Source of the DNA: Brassica napus
Taxonomy: Eukaryota; Streptophyta; Magnoliopsida; Brassicales; Brassicaceae
NCBI RefSeq assembly: GCF_020379485.1
Contig: NC_063448.1
Location: forward strand, 18,437,726-18,501,725
Direction: 5' to 3'
Length of the DNA stretch: 64,000 nucleotides
This document shows positions 19,833 through 32,126 of the stretch, one piece after another (position 1 is the stretch's first letter; each line of letters starts with the position of its first letter). The position numbers and the translations under genes are program-made. The notes under the pieces are model-generated. The model had not been told where the DNA came from and did not search any database. It saw only the letters and a program-made list of their open reading frames with translations.

Positions 19833-22800
19833 TTACAAGATGGAAGCTAGAAGCCACATATGCAATAAGAGACTGTATACTATAACGCCAAGCCTCGCTT
19901 GAGGACGGCTCATTAATACTCTTCCACCTGAGACCCTGCATTGCACAAATCAAAACTCATTAAGACAACTACAACTCAGGTGCCCTTTCAGATCAGTTTG
20001 ATATGACTTGAGTTGTTTACCATATTCCATCGACCCGATCTGCTATCATCTTTCCTTGCGTCGGAATCAGACCAGACGTGCTGAGAGACTTGAAAACATG
20101 TCCTGCCAAAGAAAAAATAGATTGCGTTTAAGATGAGTGAGCTTAGAGGCGCAAGCAACACTTTGGAAATAAACGAGATAGATATGATATGTAGAAGCCT
20201 CAGTTCTGACCTTTATCTTCATCTGTTTCGTTGTGGTTCATCAGATGCTCGGACTCCGAATCTATGTTGATTGAAAGATGATCCGCCGATCCTTTCCTCA
20301 CCGTCCGCACTTGCGCTGCTGTAGGCACAGGTGATATTGTTTTTTTCACCAGGGTACCCTAAGCACAAAACGTTTTCAGTCCAAATGTGAAGATCGAAGC
20401 TAGATCATTTCGTTCAGAATAATCAAAATAGTAAGAAAATACAAGGACAATTATGCCATAGATGGCATCCACAAGGGTCAATCATAAGTTGAAAAAGCAC
20501 AAAGATAAAATTTTACCTTGTCCTCAATCTCAGATATCTCTGAGGTAGAAGGTGCTTCGAAGACGCTCCTTTCAAGAACGACATCAGGCTGAATGGCTTT
20601 GCTTTGAAGTTTATCCTCAAGTTCTTTGACCTTTAGTGATAATTTGTCCACAAGTTTTTCGCTGCTGACTAACTTCAGACCAAGTTCTTGGGCCCTTGAT
20701 TTTGAACTCTCCGACTCTAGGAGGAAGGAAGCTACTTTTCTCTCTAGTGCTTGTAAGACTGTCCATGACTCAGAGAAGTCTGAGTCTACGACAGTATCAT
20801 TGCCCGCCAATATACCCAGCAGTTTCTCCAAGCCAGATATTAGCTTGGACAACTCGTTCTTTGTCTTCACTAACTCTAACTCTGTGGTACTCTTTGCTTC
20901 AGCTGCCTCCTTCAAACCTTGAATTTCAAGATCCTTTTCTGCCAAGGTGGAATTGAGCTCGCTTTGTCCATATGACAAAAGGTCTATCTGATGCTGCATC
21001 TCACAAACACTATCAACAATTGCGTGTAGCTTCTTTACATCATATGGACTTTGAGGATCTAATCCATTGACCTGATCTACTGACGGCACATCAATACCAC
21101 TTATCTTGTCAAAAAGGGCACGCATATCAGAAGCTGGAATTAGGTTTTCCTTTGATTCTGGAATCGGAAGAAATAGCATGCGACATGCCAGTAAGTGGTA
21201 AACATGTTTAAGAAGATTTATAGAACTGAAGGACGAGAAAAGAAAAAAAAATTACCTTGCTCTTGCGCCAACAGCTTATCATATAATGTAGAAAGTTCCA
21301 CCTCTTTTGCATGCCATTTCTCTTCTTCGGCTTTGAAATTTTCCAGCTGAAGTTTCAGATCTTGGCAGATCGCTTCCGTAGATTCCACCTTCGCCTCGGA
21401 ACTTGAAACCTTAGTTTGATTTAGATCTCTTTCTACCACAACCTTTTCTAGAGCGGCAGATGTTTCTTTTAGTCTGTTCTCCATATCTTGTATTACAACA
21501 GCAGCTGCACTACTTGTTGTCTCAAAGAGCTTAAGAGTGGTACATGCTTTCTTTGTAGCAGAAGATAATTCTTTTACTCTCCGAGCGCATTCACTTACAT
21601 GAGGCTCCTCTGGGTGTTCAGTTGATTCAGTTTCACTACCGTAATAATTTTCTTCGAACTGAACCAACTCTAGGAGGTCATTTTTCACTTCCGATTGCAG
21701 TTTGCTGGCAGCCTCGCCACATACAGACATCAAAGATGACAAATCTGTTTGTAATGCAGATATAGTGGTTTCCTGTTCGCGAACAATATTTTCTGCACTC
21801 CTCACCTGTTCTTTCAGGGACTCGTTATGACCCATGACGTTCATCACATCATCCCTAGATGCTGTCATGTTTTCCATTAATGCCGCAGTGAGTGTATCAA
21901 TGGAAGTTGAGAAAACCTCAAAGTTTTTCTCAAAATTTTTGTTTCTGAACTTGACCCCCTCTGCGATCCTCCTAAGGGATGAAGAAATTTCGTCTTCATC
22001 ATCAGCTACATCCCCTTTATTATTCTCCAGCTCGACATCCACTGACTCATCAAGACCACTTAAAAAGGATTTTACCACAGTCGAATCCTCCTGGAAATAT
22101 AAAAAGCGTCAAGAGAACAGCCGTATTAAAAAAAATCGCCAAGAAAAGATGCATAAGTCTGGTTCATCAATATTGCTTAACTCCCACATAGGATAGAAGT
22201 ATGTACTACTGAAAAAATATTGACAGAACAGAATTCATTATACTTATCTCTGGTTAATCAACTTCAACACAGAATATATTGCAAACAACAAACTGGGGAT
22301 CCCTATAGGATAAGGAATGTTTAAAACCAACAAATATGTAAGGAATGATGAAGGGAAACGGTAAACTTTACCTCTGTAACGTTGTCCATTTCCCCAGCCA
22401 ATTTCTTCTCACCAGCATTTCTTATGATATCTCTAGCAATGGCGTCTATGTCTTTAAGGCTCCTGAATTTCTTTTCAAGGAATTCATTCACCCTGGAAAT
22501 TAGCCCTCCATCCTTCAGTAGCATCTGAAGATTATCAAGATGAGTAATAATCTCCAAAGATTTGCTCTCTGTGTTTCCACCTGATCCAGCTAACTCTTCC
22601 ATGCATACATTAAGTTTACTACTGAGAGTTGATATCTCGACTTCAGCTTTTACCATTTCTCCTTGTAGGACAGAAACACTGTTCTCCGCCTTCATGAGTG
22701 CTTCTTCGAGGGATCCTATTGTCAAGGAAGCATCGGCCATCTTGCTACGCTCTAACTCTAATTCATTTCGAAGCTCCTCTAACTCTGTCTTGAAATTTGT

Positions 22801-25800
22801 AGTAAGGAGTTTTTCATCTTCCATTTGTTTGGACAGCGATTCCATGTTGCTTTCTGTCTGAGCAAGTGTATCTTCAAGTGATTTTATGGTGCTATGTGCT
22901 TCTGCTAATTTGTTATTCTGATCTGAAATTTCTTCTTTCACCTTCTCGAGCTCCATCTCTGCAGTAGCAGTACTGCTTTGAACCTCTTCCTTTTCACTGA
23001 TGATATCAGATATGTTTCTTTCAGCCTGCTTGAGTGCAGCCTCAAGTGTATTCCTGGTTGCACAAGCTTCATCCAGCTCGCTAGACAGAGAGGAGGCCTC
23101 TCCCACAGCTTTCTGTAGCTCAAGTTCAACATTTTCCTTGGTAGCTTGGAGTTGCCTATTCTCTTCAGAAAGTCGATTGATGTTACCCTCTGCAGTAGAC
23201 AAGGCATCCTCAACCAACTTCAAGGCTGTGTGGGTTTCTGCTAATTTACTGGCTAATGTACTGGCTTCTTCTTTTACTTTTTCCAGTTCTTCTTGTTCCT
23301 CTACTCTAGCCTGCTGCACTTCCTTGAAGTACACAGCAAGTCGGTCAACCTTTTCTGAAGAATCCTCAGTTGCTAAATCGACAGGGATGCTCATAGTTTC
23401 AACTGATTTCATCACTTTCTGCAACAAGGTGTCATTCAGAGATAAGGATTGCTTAAGCTGATCTCTTTCGTCTACAATAGCAACAAGCTCAGCCTCTAGC
23501 TCTTTTGTGCGCTCTAAGTCTCTCGATATCATATCTATCTGACTCTTGTAGCTATCAACCGTACCAGTTGCCTGCTGCAACTCGAGCTTCAGCTTCTCGA
23601 TGTCAGAGCTTTTCTCATCCAACTGAGTTTTTAACTTTTCCCTATCTTGGACAAGTCCCTTGCCTTTCTTGATAGCCATGGAAAGTTTGTCTCTGAGCAA
23701 AGCAGATTTCTCCTCTGATCGCTCAAGATCTGTCTCCAGAGCAATTTTTTCTTCTCTCACGGAAGCAAGTTCTCGAGATACGGTTTTTAGCTCATTTGAG
23801 AGATTGGATACCTGCAAACTAGCCAGCATATCCTCTCCTAGCATTTCCTTACAAAGTGACAACTCCAGATCACTAGCATAAAGGGCGCTTTGGAATCTTT
23901 CAATCAATTCTTCGTTGCCATAAGAACTGTCACTAGAGTCTCTGATTTTCTTTTCTATCTGATCAAAGGATCTAGCAACAAGCAAATCGATAGCTGAAGT
24001 ATGATGCTCGACTCCTTCTGTAATCAAGCCAGAGATTTCGACAAGTCTCCTCACAATTTCCTCTTTTTCTAAAGAATCTCTCTCTGCAGTTTCCTCCACT
24101 CTTTTAAGATTGAAAGTTAGATCATCGAGTTCTTTTCTAATGTTATTTTTGTCCTCCATTTCTGCTGAAACAGACATCTTTAAGCTTTCGATTTGGTTTT
24201 GCAGGGCACTAACTTCATCCTTCGCCTGTAAAAATGATTCCCTCAGGCAAGTTAGGCGAGTTTCTAAGCTGGATTGGGAAAGCTCCTCCGGTAAGTCAAT
24301 GGAAAAGTCCAAATCTTTTAGTCTGTTGTATTCCTGGGAGACATTTTGCAGCTCTTTCCTCTCTTCTACAAGTGACCTAACTTTGTCAATGATATCGAGA
24401 GACTGACCTTCCTCAGGTGCATCTATGTTTGACAAGATGGTTTCAATATTCTCAATGACAGAGCTCCTTGAGGACACCATTTCCTGAAATGACGCAACCA
24501 AAGCTTCGGATTTTACTAACTCACCTTTGATGAGTTCAGATTCATCCATCGCTGTTGACATCTCTTGTAGCTTCATCAAACACTCTTCAAGTTGTTTTGT
24601 TTTCTCAGCCAGAGACTGTTCCAACTCGTTCTTTGCAAGCTCATATGCTTCCAGGGATGCAGACTGATCACGCAATTGAGTATAGCACTTCTCGAGTTCA
24701 TTTGACTTTTCAGCTAACGATTGTTCCAGCTGCCCCTTCGCTACTTCGGAAGTTTCAAGGGCAATCTTCATCTCCTGTAACTCATTCAACCTATTCTCAA
24801 GCTCAGTTGTTTTCTCAGATATTTGATGCTTGAGAGCATCCCGGTTCTGAACTAACGCCTTCCCCTTTGTGACAGCCATGCTGAGCTTCTCTTTCGTGTT
24901 AATAAACCTTGTCTTTTCTTGCTCAAGCTCTGCCTTCAACTTTCCAGACTCTGCATTCATCGACTCAATCATCTCTCTATCTCTGTTCACTTGCTCAACC
25001 AGTTTCTTATTTTCATCTTCTAGAAGGCCAAGTCTTTCGTAAAGCGATGTTTCCTTCTGTTTGAGCTCAAGTAACTCAGAACAAGCACCACGGAGAGCTG
25101 AACCAAAATCCTCTTGGAAACGAAGATCCGCCTCAGCACTAGACAAACACTTCCTCAACTGATCAGCACCGTAGTAAAACTCAGTATACTTGGCACTTAA
25201 AAAGGCAACACCGTTCTCAAGATGAGCAATCTTCTCAGAGACGGAAGAGCCGTGCATCAACTGTTGTTGCCCAAACACATTACTAAGAGAAACCAAAACC
25301 CTATCAGTTGCAGCCACAAGTTGCTCCTCGTCCTGTGAGGAAGAAAGCTCAGAGATTTTGGTGGAGAGATGAGCAATCTCGTCGTCCTTGCCACTGATAA
25401 TCCCACGAAGCTCCTTGAGTGCATCCTCATGCTGAACCTTGTCTTCCTCAGCAGTTTCTAAAAACTTTGAGAAACGGCAGAGTATCTCCACGGTGTTCGC
25501 ATCTTCTTCACCTTTGGAAACGTTCTTCACAGCAGTCAAGAGGTTAAACTGTTCCTGCAACACTGCAAGTTCCTTCTCCCTATCCACCTCCTTGTCATTC
25601 TGTAACATAAAATGAACAAAGATCCTTTCAATAAATACAAATTAAAAAATCAACAGACACTGGATTATTTACATTATCATCGTCGTCGTCGTCTGTGGTG
25701 AGAGCTTCCTTGCTAGGTGTATCGAAATTCAACTCTTCGGGAGCATCAACGAACATATCTTCCTTACTGTCGACGAAGGCTGTTCCCTGCAAAATCAATT

Positions 25801-25994
25801 ATTTTTTACCCAAAATTTCAGCATCTGAAATTAACAAACATTAAACGATTCGGAAAAAAAAAAAAAGGAACATTACAAATTCTCACCTGGTCAGGAGGAT
25901 CAAGCTCTTGCTGCTCATTTGACTCGTCATCGTTCTCGATTCCGTCAGCTGCAGAATCAACCGAATCCTGAGGAAGATCATCGGTCTCTTCCAT
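19833..25994 (-). CDS. TNO1-like trans-Golgi network coiled-coil tethering protein
   Basis: Orthologue candidate of Arabidopsis TNO1 (At1g24460), a TGN-localised protein that interacts with the SNARE SYP41 and supports vacuolar trafficking. Eight exons with GT-AG borders: 25994-25887, 25786-25673, 25599-22372, 22090-21256, 21157-20517, 20358-20211, 20102-20021 and 19935-19833; 5,259 nt, 1,752 residues, close to the family length. The N-terminus is very acidic (METHDD-like start MEETDDLPQD, then TTDDDDDDN). Residues about 75-1,550 are nearly continuous coiled coil, with internally repeated blocks such as LSMAVTKGKALVQNRD and LSMAIKKGKGLVQDRE. The last about 20 residues (LGVIVYSLLLHMWLLASIL) form the C-terminal membrane anchor. 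All frames join cleanly; I see no lesion. Confidence 0.93.
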
Positions 25995-27235
25995 TATCTA
26001 AACAGATCTAGCCAGGGATTTGGAAACGGCGAGAAGAGAAGAGATTCGTGAACGAAGCACGAGAAAGAGAAGCTGGGAAGAGAGTCGGAGAAATAGAAAG
26101 TAAATCAGGGAGGGAGGGAGCTACAGAGAGGTAAAGAGAGAAGCGTTGCTGCTGCACGACCGACACGGTGCGTTTTGTTTTCTCCCAATCCTTCTTTTTT
26201 TAATTAATTTAATTTGTATAATTATGTCGTGACATTGAAGTGGGTGATGTGTTTCATCCAATCACAAACCTTCGCTTCCGTTTAAGCTTTTCATTCATGT
26301 GACATTTAATATTGTATCGATTTCATGGATTAAGACAATATTAGGATATACAAGTTTTGGAAAATAGATCTTCTAAACTAAAAGCGTTAATTTTAATATT
26401 ACAAAGACCACACTCTTTATTCATAAAAAAAAAAACTAAAAGCGTTAATTTTAATTTTAATTTTGTTACACAATTAATATCATTTTATAATTTCAATACA
26501 ATTTATATTTAGTTTAATTTTCAATATTAACTGCAAATACTATAGATATTATAAATTGCTTTATTATCTTAGATATTGCTAGTTGAATAAATACAATTAA
26601 TAAAACATAAATATATTTTAATTATTTTTTTAATTTGAGTGAAAAATATTAAAAATGATACTTTTCATAAAAACGGAAGGAGTGTATCTTAACAAAACTA
26701 CATATTTGTATATAAATACGAATATTACGACATATGATGAAATGATGATGACATTCCCAGTTTCATATGACTTTTGCTTAGTGCAACATGAACAGCAGCA
26801 CTCTTTGCATTTCAATGTGTCGCTGTTGTTCATAAGATGTTTACAACTGTTGATCCACATGTCACATTTTGTGGCACACTTTGCACTAATTTCTACGCTG
26901 ATAACAAACAAAATTTAGATTTTGTAAACGTGACATGACATGTAGCTTCTCAACACAAAACCAAACTTGTTAGCCTATTCAGTTGAAAATTGAAACATTC
27001 AGTGGTACCTTATCAATTGGTCCATAACACATCCTCATAACATCAACCAATATTATTATGTTTTGGTCATCAGAGTCACTCTGAATGACTCACTCATCAC
27101 ACAACACAAGAAAAGAAAAGAAAAAAGAGACAGAGAAAGCAAGCGATTAGTAGTAGTAGTAGTACCATATAAGCCTTAAAGACGAGTCTCTTAGAACTTT
27201 TACCATCGGAAGCAAACTAGTACCATACACTAATA
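25995..27235. other. Intergenic: TNO1 promoter and NFD2 3' flank
   Basis: The first 150 bases upstream of TNO1 are purine-rich leader (GAGAAGAGAAGAG). The rest is AT-rich with no gene. The open frames at 26630-26918 occur on both strands and match no family I recognise. Confidence 0.55.
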
Positions 27236-28063
27236 TTACAGCACAGACACTAGTATCCAACCTCGATCTCCATGTACTTTCCAGAAAACCTTGATAGCCT
27301 CATCAACCATTCCAGAATCAATAGCAACAGCTCCAAAGATTGCCCTGAACCCACCACAAACTATGGCCGAGTTGGACGCATCAGTCTTGGGAGAAACCCT
27401 GATAACCCTCTCCAAACCCAACCGGTTTCCATCAAGAGCGCACGAGGAATCCACATTTGAAACCTCTGCAATCAAACGTGTCAAAGCTTTGGAGGAGGTA
27501 TCGATGTCTTTAGAGAGAAGGTGAAGAGAGACAGAGGTTTCGATGAGATGGGATCCAAAGATACTGAGGGCTTTGTTGTTCTCTTGAGAGAAGGAAGCAT
27601 GAGTCATGGCACGGCGAAGAAGGTTGAGGTTGGTGAAATTGTAGCTAGAGAGAGATAAAGGAGAGAGAAGATAGAACTTAAAAGATCAGTGATTCAAGTA
27701 ACCAAAATCAGCTTAAAAAGTCTCAATGATTCAACTTGATCATTACAGAGATGCATCACGAGAGTATCTAATCTAATAAAAATGGTGAAAAAGCATTCGA
27801 CAGTGAAAAGAGCCGTACCCAATTTGAGATTGCAGCGTTGCAAGATTGGTAGCGAAAGGCGAGGAGAATGATTCGATTCCGACATTGGTTGCCCGAACCT
27901 GTGAGATACGAATCGTCTTCCGATTTCGATACCAAAAAAGGGGATAAGAATAGTTTAGGGTTTTGGAGGAAGGGGAAGTTACCTGAGAAGAGGAGGAGAC
28001 GATCACGACGAAGGCGAGAGGGAGAAGAAGCAGAGTGAAACGAAGATGAGTCGTCACCATCAT
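27236..28063 (-). CDS. NFD2-like single RNase III-domain protein
   Basis: Matches Arabidopsis NFD2 (nuclear fusion defective 2, At1g24450), needed for karyogamy in the female gametophyte. Three exons: 28063-27983, 27898-27819 and 27644-27236 (570 nt, 189 residues). Exon 1 encodes a hydrophobic leader (LRFTLLLLPLAFVVIV), so entry to a membrane system or organelle is likely. The remainder is one RNase III fold, with RRAMTHASFSQEN at its start. The position of the catalytic signature (usually ERLEFLGD) reads KALSIFGSHLIET, so the metal-binding acidic residues are missing and catalysis is doubtful. No second RNase III or dsRNA-binding domain is present. Start chosen at 28063; a second Met follows directly. 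Confidence 0.87.
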
Positions 28064-28756
28064 AGTTTTCTTTTCTTTCGCTTGATTTCGCCACTCACCG
28101 ACTGTTTAAGTTAAATAAAAGACCGTCGATCTTTGCTTCTTCTGCGTGAGAGACCACGATTTATATTTATCAAAAGTATAATTTGCTTTTATTTATGAGA
28201 TTAAATATGATAATTTTAAGTTAATGACATTGCTTTTACGGAATTTGCTCTACTTAAGCTTTAATATTTTATCTTTAGTAGAAAAATCTTTTTATATTTC
28301 AAGAAATCAAAAACTTTAACTTTACAAACAAAGGGACTTTTTCTTTTGGGTTTTAGACACCAACAATTGAAAAAGGAAAGCCACTAAATTGTCAGGCTTA
28401 TATTTAAAGAGAGTATATGATTAGTACAATCTTTGGTTAATTAAACATTTAACTTCATTACTTTACACATGCACATGTAGAGTTTCTAACTCATCTTGAA
28501 ACATATGTTTGTGCTATCAAAGAAGAAATCAAGACAAGAAATGGGGAATACATGTAAACAGAGATCATAACTTCTTTTTCATATATCATAACAAGGGTAC
28601 ACATATATTTTATGACAATCATCTTTATTATCATAACCTAAAAACGAAGGATTATAAATCATGGATCACCAGATTCTTTATATACACTTAGTTAAAAGGT
28701 CTGGGATCTCTCTCTCCCTCTGTACACCCCATCCGTGATGTGTTTTCCCCATCAAA
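28064..28756. other. Intergenic, no gene seen
   Basis: AT-rich upstream region of NFD2 and 3' flank of the RING gene. I see no conserved frame or repeat. Confidence 0.55.
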
Positions 28757-29922
28757 TCAAATCAAGTACTCGTTGTAGCCTAAGAAGACAGCTTCCGGAT
28801 AATCTTTAGGGAGGCTATTGATATGGAGGTAGAACCTAAGAAGATCCTCTTTAGTGACCGTCTCCGGATCCACCACATCTTCATCACACGTCAGCACCCA
28901 CAGATCCTCCGAGTTTACTCTCTTGATGCTCCCCCGACAAAACGGGCATGACTCAGATTTTGTGTTCCAGTTGCGGTAACATTTGATGCACATGGCGTGA
29001 CAACAGTTAGGTAACACCATTTTGGTGCAGGGCTCTAAGCAGATCCCGCATTCCTCTTCTCTTTCTGAGTCAACGTTGTTGGTCATGATGAATCTGTTGC
29101 CTTCAATGTCGTAATTCTTCTTCTTGGTTATAGCTTTTGGGTTCGGATACCACAAGCCGTCGCCTGGTAAGTCGGAGAAGTTGATATGAAGACGCTCTAG
29201 TGATGGTAATATCACACCTGCACTTAGCCAACGACCTTCTTCTATAAGACTAAGCTAGAAGTAACAAACACACAATCGTATTGAAGGAGCGCTCTCAAGT
29301 CTTTACCGTAAAACTCTCTGATTGTAGCTTTCCTTCCGTACCTTGATAAGTTCCAACGCCCATCAGAACGTACCTGCACAAGACAAAGAAGACACCTATA
29401 AGACAAACAAAGCCAAGAGGAAAGGAGAGAGACATATGTATAAATGGTAAGAACCTTGTAAATGAGTATGTGGAAGAAATCAAAGTATCTTGGAAGCAGA
29501 CAAGAGAAGTCCATCCATTGAAGCAGGAATATGAAGAACGGAGCCAAATTGCTGCAAACCAGTTTCATCTGAAGTCGCACACCGCTCTTCCCCATGGGAA
29601 TCTCAGCAGCCCTGAACCAAAGTTTGACACTTTTTTGAAGCAAAAGTTTCAATTTTTCAACCATCTTGTTTCTGCAATAATCTAAGTTAGGAGTAGAAAA
29701 ATTAAGCCCTAAGTGGGTTTGGGCTAATTCAATTCCTTAATCCCTCAATCAGCCAATATTCAAAAGTAATCAACAATCATGTTAATTTGATAATCAAAAC
29801 CCTAAAGATACAAAATCAGAAACAAAACCCCCAATGACTCACAGTCCATTGGCGTGCTCGATGTCAGCCTCCAGAATCTTCAAAGAGTCCATGTAAGAAG
29901 ACTTTGTCAACTGGTAATACAT
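28757..29922 (-). CDS. AIRP2-like C3HC4 RING-type E3 ubiquitin ligase
   Basis: Counterpart of Arabidopsis At1g24440, of the same family as AIRP2. Four exons: 29922-29843, 29611-29455, 29373-29307 and 29217-28757 (765 nt, 254 residues). The N-terminal half has the family's conserved helical part (DSLKILEADIEHANGL, VRLQMKLVCSNLAPFFIFLLQWMD, HILIYK, KATIREFY). The C-terminal half holds the RING: CGICLEPC, then NCCHAMCIKC and CPFC, giving the full C3HC4 ligand set, followed by the family signature KRVNSEDLWVLTC. Expected role: transfer of ubiquitin from an E2 to a substrate, probably cytosolic; the substrate is unknown. A long GA repeat lies about 430 bases upstream. Confidence 0.9.
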
Positions 29923-30348
29923 CTCTTAACCCCTTCGCTCTCTATAAAGAAATTATTACAAAAAAGAAGGAACAGATGAGGGAATCCAAAGTTTGGGTAT
30001 TGAAACAGACAATCCTTGGAACCAGAGGATGAACAAAACAACAAACTATGTCTGCTTTTCTCTCCTCGGCTTTATATCTCTTCGGTTCTGCTTTATAAAT
30101 TTCTAGAAAAAGATTGGAAGAAAAAGGGGGACGACGTTTCGCTCTTTGGTGAATTTAGCGGCCAGAGAAAGAGACAGACTTCGTGAAAGCCAAGGCAAAC
30201 TGCATAAAAAAAATAAAAAATCTTATCTCTTTTTTTATTTCTCCTTCCCAAAAAAAGTTTGGTTTCTCTGTTACAGAAGAGATCATAAATTGTAACGTTT
30301 GAAAATGGATATGATGCGATAATGAGTGTGTGTTCGTTGTTTAATAAT

Positions 30349-30391
<43 letters not shown>

Positions 30392-32126
30392 TAGCCTCTC
30401 TTTGTCCTTATCTACTACAAAAACATTTATATGCTTTCTGTTGGCAGGTAGGTCTTCGTTTCGAAACTGGCATTTATTTTTTAATCAAGGTTCTTATATA
30501 AAAGTATTTCAATATCTGTGACCTGTCATAACCAACATTATATCTGATTCCATTATGGAATCAATGTACCAAGTCTTTAATTTGTTGTTTTAGTTATCTG
30601 TTTTTGTTTGATCAAAAAACAAAAAAAAATGTTATCTGTTTTTGTTTGTTCCATCTGATTTCTGATTTTATCATTCCAGCTTTACGAGTATATATTAAGA
30701 TATATATCTTCACGATTTGGTATCCTTATTGTGCCACAAATGCGTTACTTTACAACAAAATTATAAGAACGGATTCTAGAAACAGTTACGAAACCTTCAT
30801 CCAATGCTGATTTTTTTATATATTTTGTTTCTTTCTTGGACAAACTTCACGAGACACTACAGTACAACGTAACAAGCACTTAAGAAGATTAATAATATCC
30901 TCAACATTTCAGAAGTTTGCACGTTTGCTATTGAGTATGGTGGATAATCCCTTTTTAATTAAGTCCTTTGAATTTATCAATTCAGATGTAATCCTTTGAA
31001 CGTGGCTTTGATCGTGTGGAGAACATATACATACGTAATTCTCAAATAAAACCCCACGTTTTCGGTTTTATAAACTATAGTTTTAACTTCTTGAATCATT
31101 ACTCTTCGCGTGGGGATCCCCAGCGAGTAAGTAACAAACTAATCTATCTCCCAGTATTTCAAATACAAAATATTGTTAGTAAACTATAACCTAACTTCAC
31201 ATATGATATTTGTTTTAAAATACAGTTAAATATATTACTATTCTTCTGGTTACTATTCTTCTGGTTAGTTGTTATTGGTCGTAGTTAGTGATCAAATTAA
31301 TTCAAAGTAGATGAACAGCCCATATAAGTGAAGTTAAAGAATGAGAATTTGGAATAATTCATACCCTAATTTTCTATTCAAAAATAGAAATTAACTGATC
31401 AAGTTTCTACCTAATGGTTCCATTGACTTGGAAGGAGGAATCTATCAACGACAAACATACAAATTAAAACCATAGGTTATATAAGTCGCAAATAATTAAA
31501 GTTGAGCTAAGGAATAGTCAAATGTTCACGGTAAAGTTGTTCAGCCCCATCCACCAGCAACCCCACCTATGTTAATGATGATGTTGGGAGTTGATTGGTA
31601 CTTCTTATTTCTAAAACCATCTCTAACTTTTTTTGTTATTTTTCTATTCTAAATGTTGGAAAATCATTCCACAGCATCCGCAGATATTGATTGATACTTT
31701 AAAATTTTGTATTCTTTCACTCGCGCCTAAAATACATAACTTATTATCACTTCAACCAGGATTATATATGTTTAAGCACCACCAAAAACAATTGGTTAGT
31801 GTCTCACAAAACCTTTTCACTCGAACACGTTTTCAATGACATTTGCAACAAGACTGAAGCTATTATGTATGTGTATAAGAGAAAGAAAAAAGTGATTTCT
31901 TGCCGGAAAATGTATCTTGTGAAGCTGCTTTGGTCACTTGCACCAAATGCACAATTTTCAACTCTAAATAAAAGTTATAGTATTCACCTAACGTCAGTAT
32001 AAACTTGGGTTACACACATCAAGTTTAATAATGTTGACAAAACAATCCAGCTTTCAAGAACCAAATATTTGAACTTCTGTTTACTTGGGTACATATACAT
32101 AATGGCTAATCACCATGACGTGTTTA
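29923..32126. other. Intergenic: RING-gene promoter and BAHD 3' flank
   Basis: No gene recognised over 2.2 kb of AT-rich DNA apart from the GA microsatellite at 30351-30386. Open frames at 30604-30810 and 31633-32002 have no recognisable domain and AT-biased composition typical of noncoding DNA. Confidence 0.55.
30351..30386. repeat. (AG)18 microsatellite upstream of the RING gene
   Basis: A pure AG dinucleotide run of about 36 bases, roughly 430 bases upstream of the RING gene start. GA/CT tracts are common in plant promoters and can bind BBR/BPC factors; here that is only a possibility. Confidence 0.95.

Noticed and set aside
22562..24833. Open frames on the plus strand through the TNO1 gene
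   Set aside because: They are antisense shadows of the coiled-coil coding sequence (Ser/Leu-rich from Glu/Lys-rich codons) and match nothing.
26630..26918. Overlapping frames on both strands between TNO1 and NFD2
   Set aside because: Short, AT-biased, no domain and no splice-compatible neighbours.
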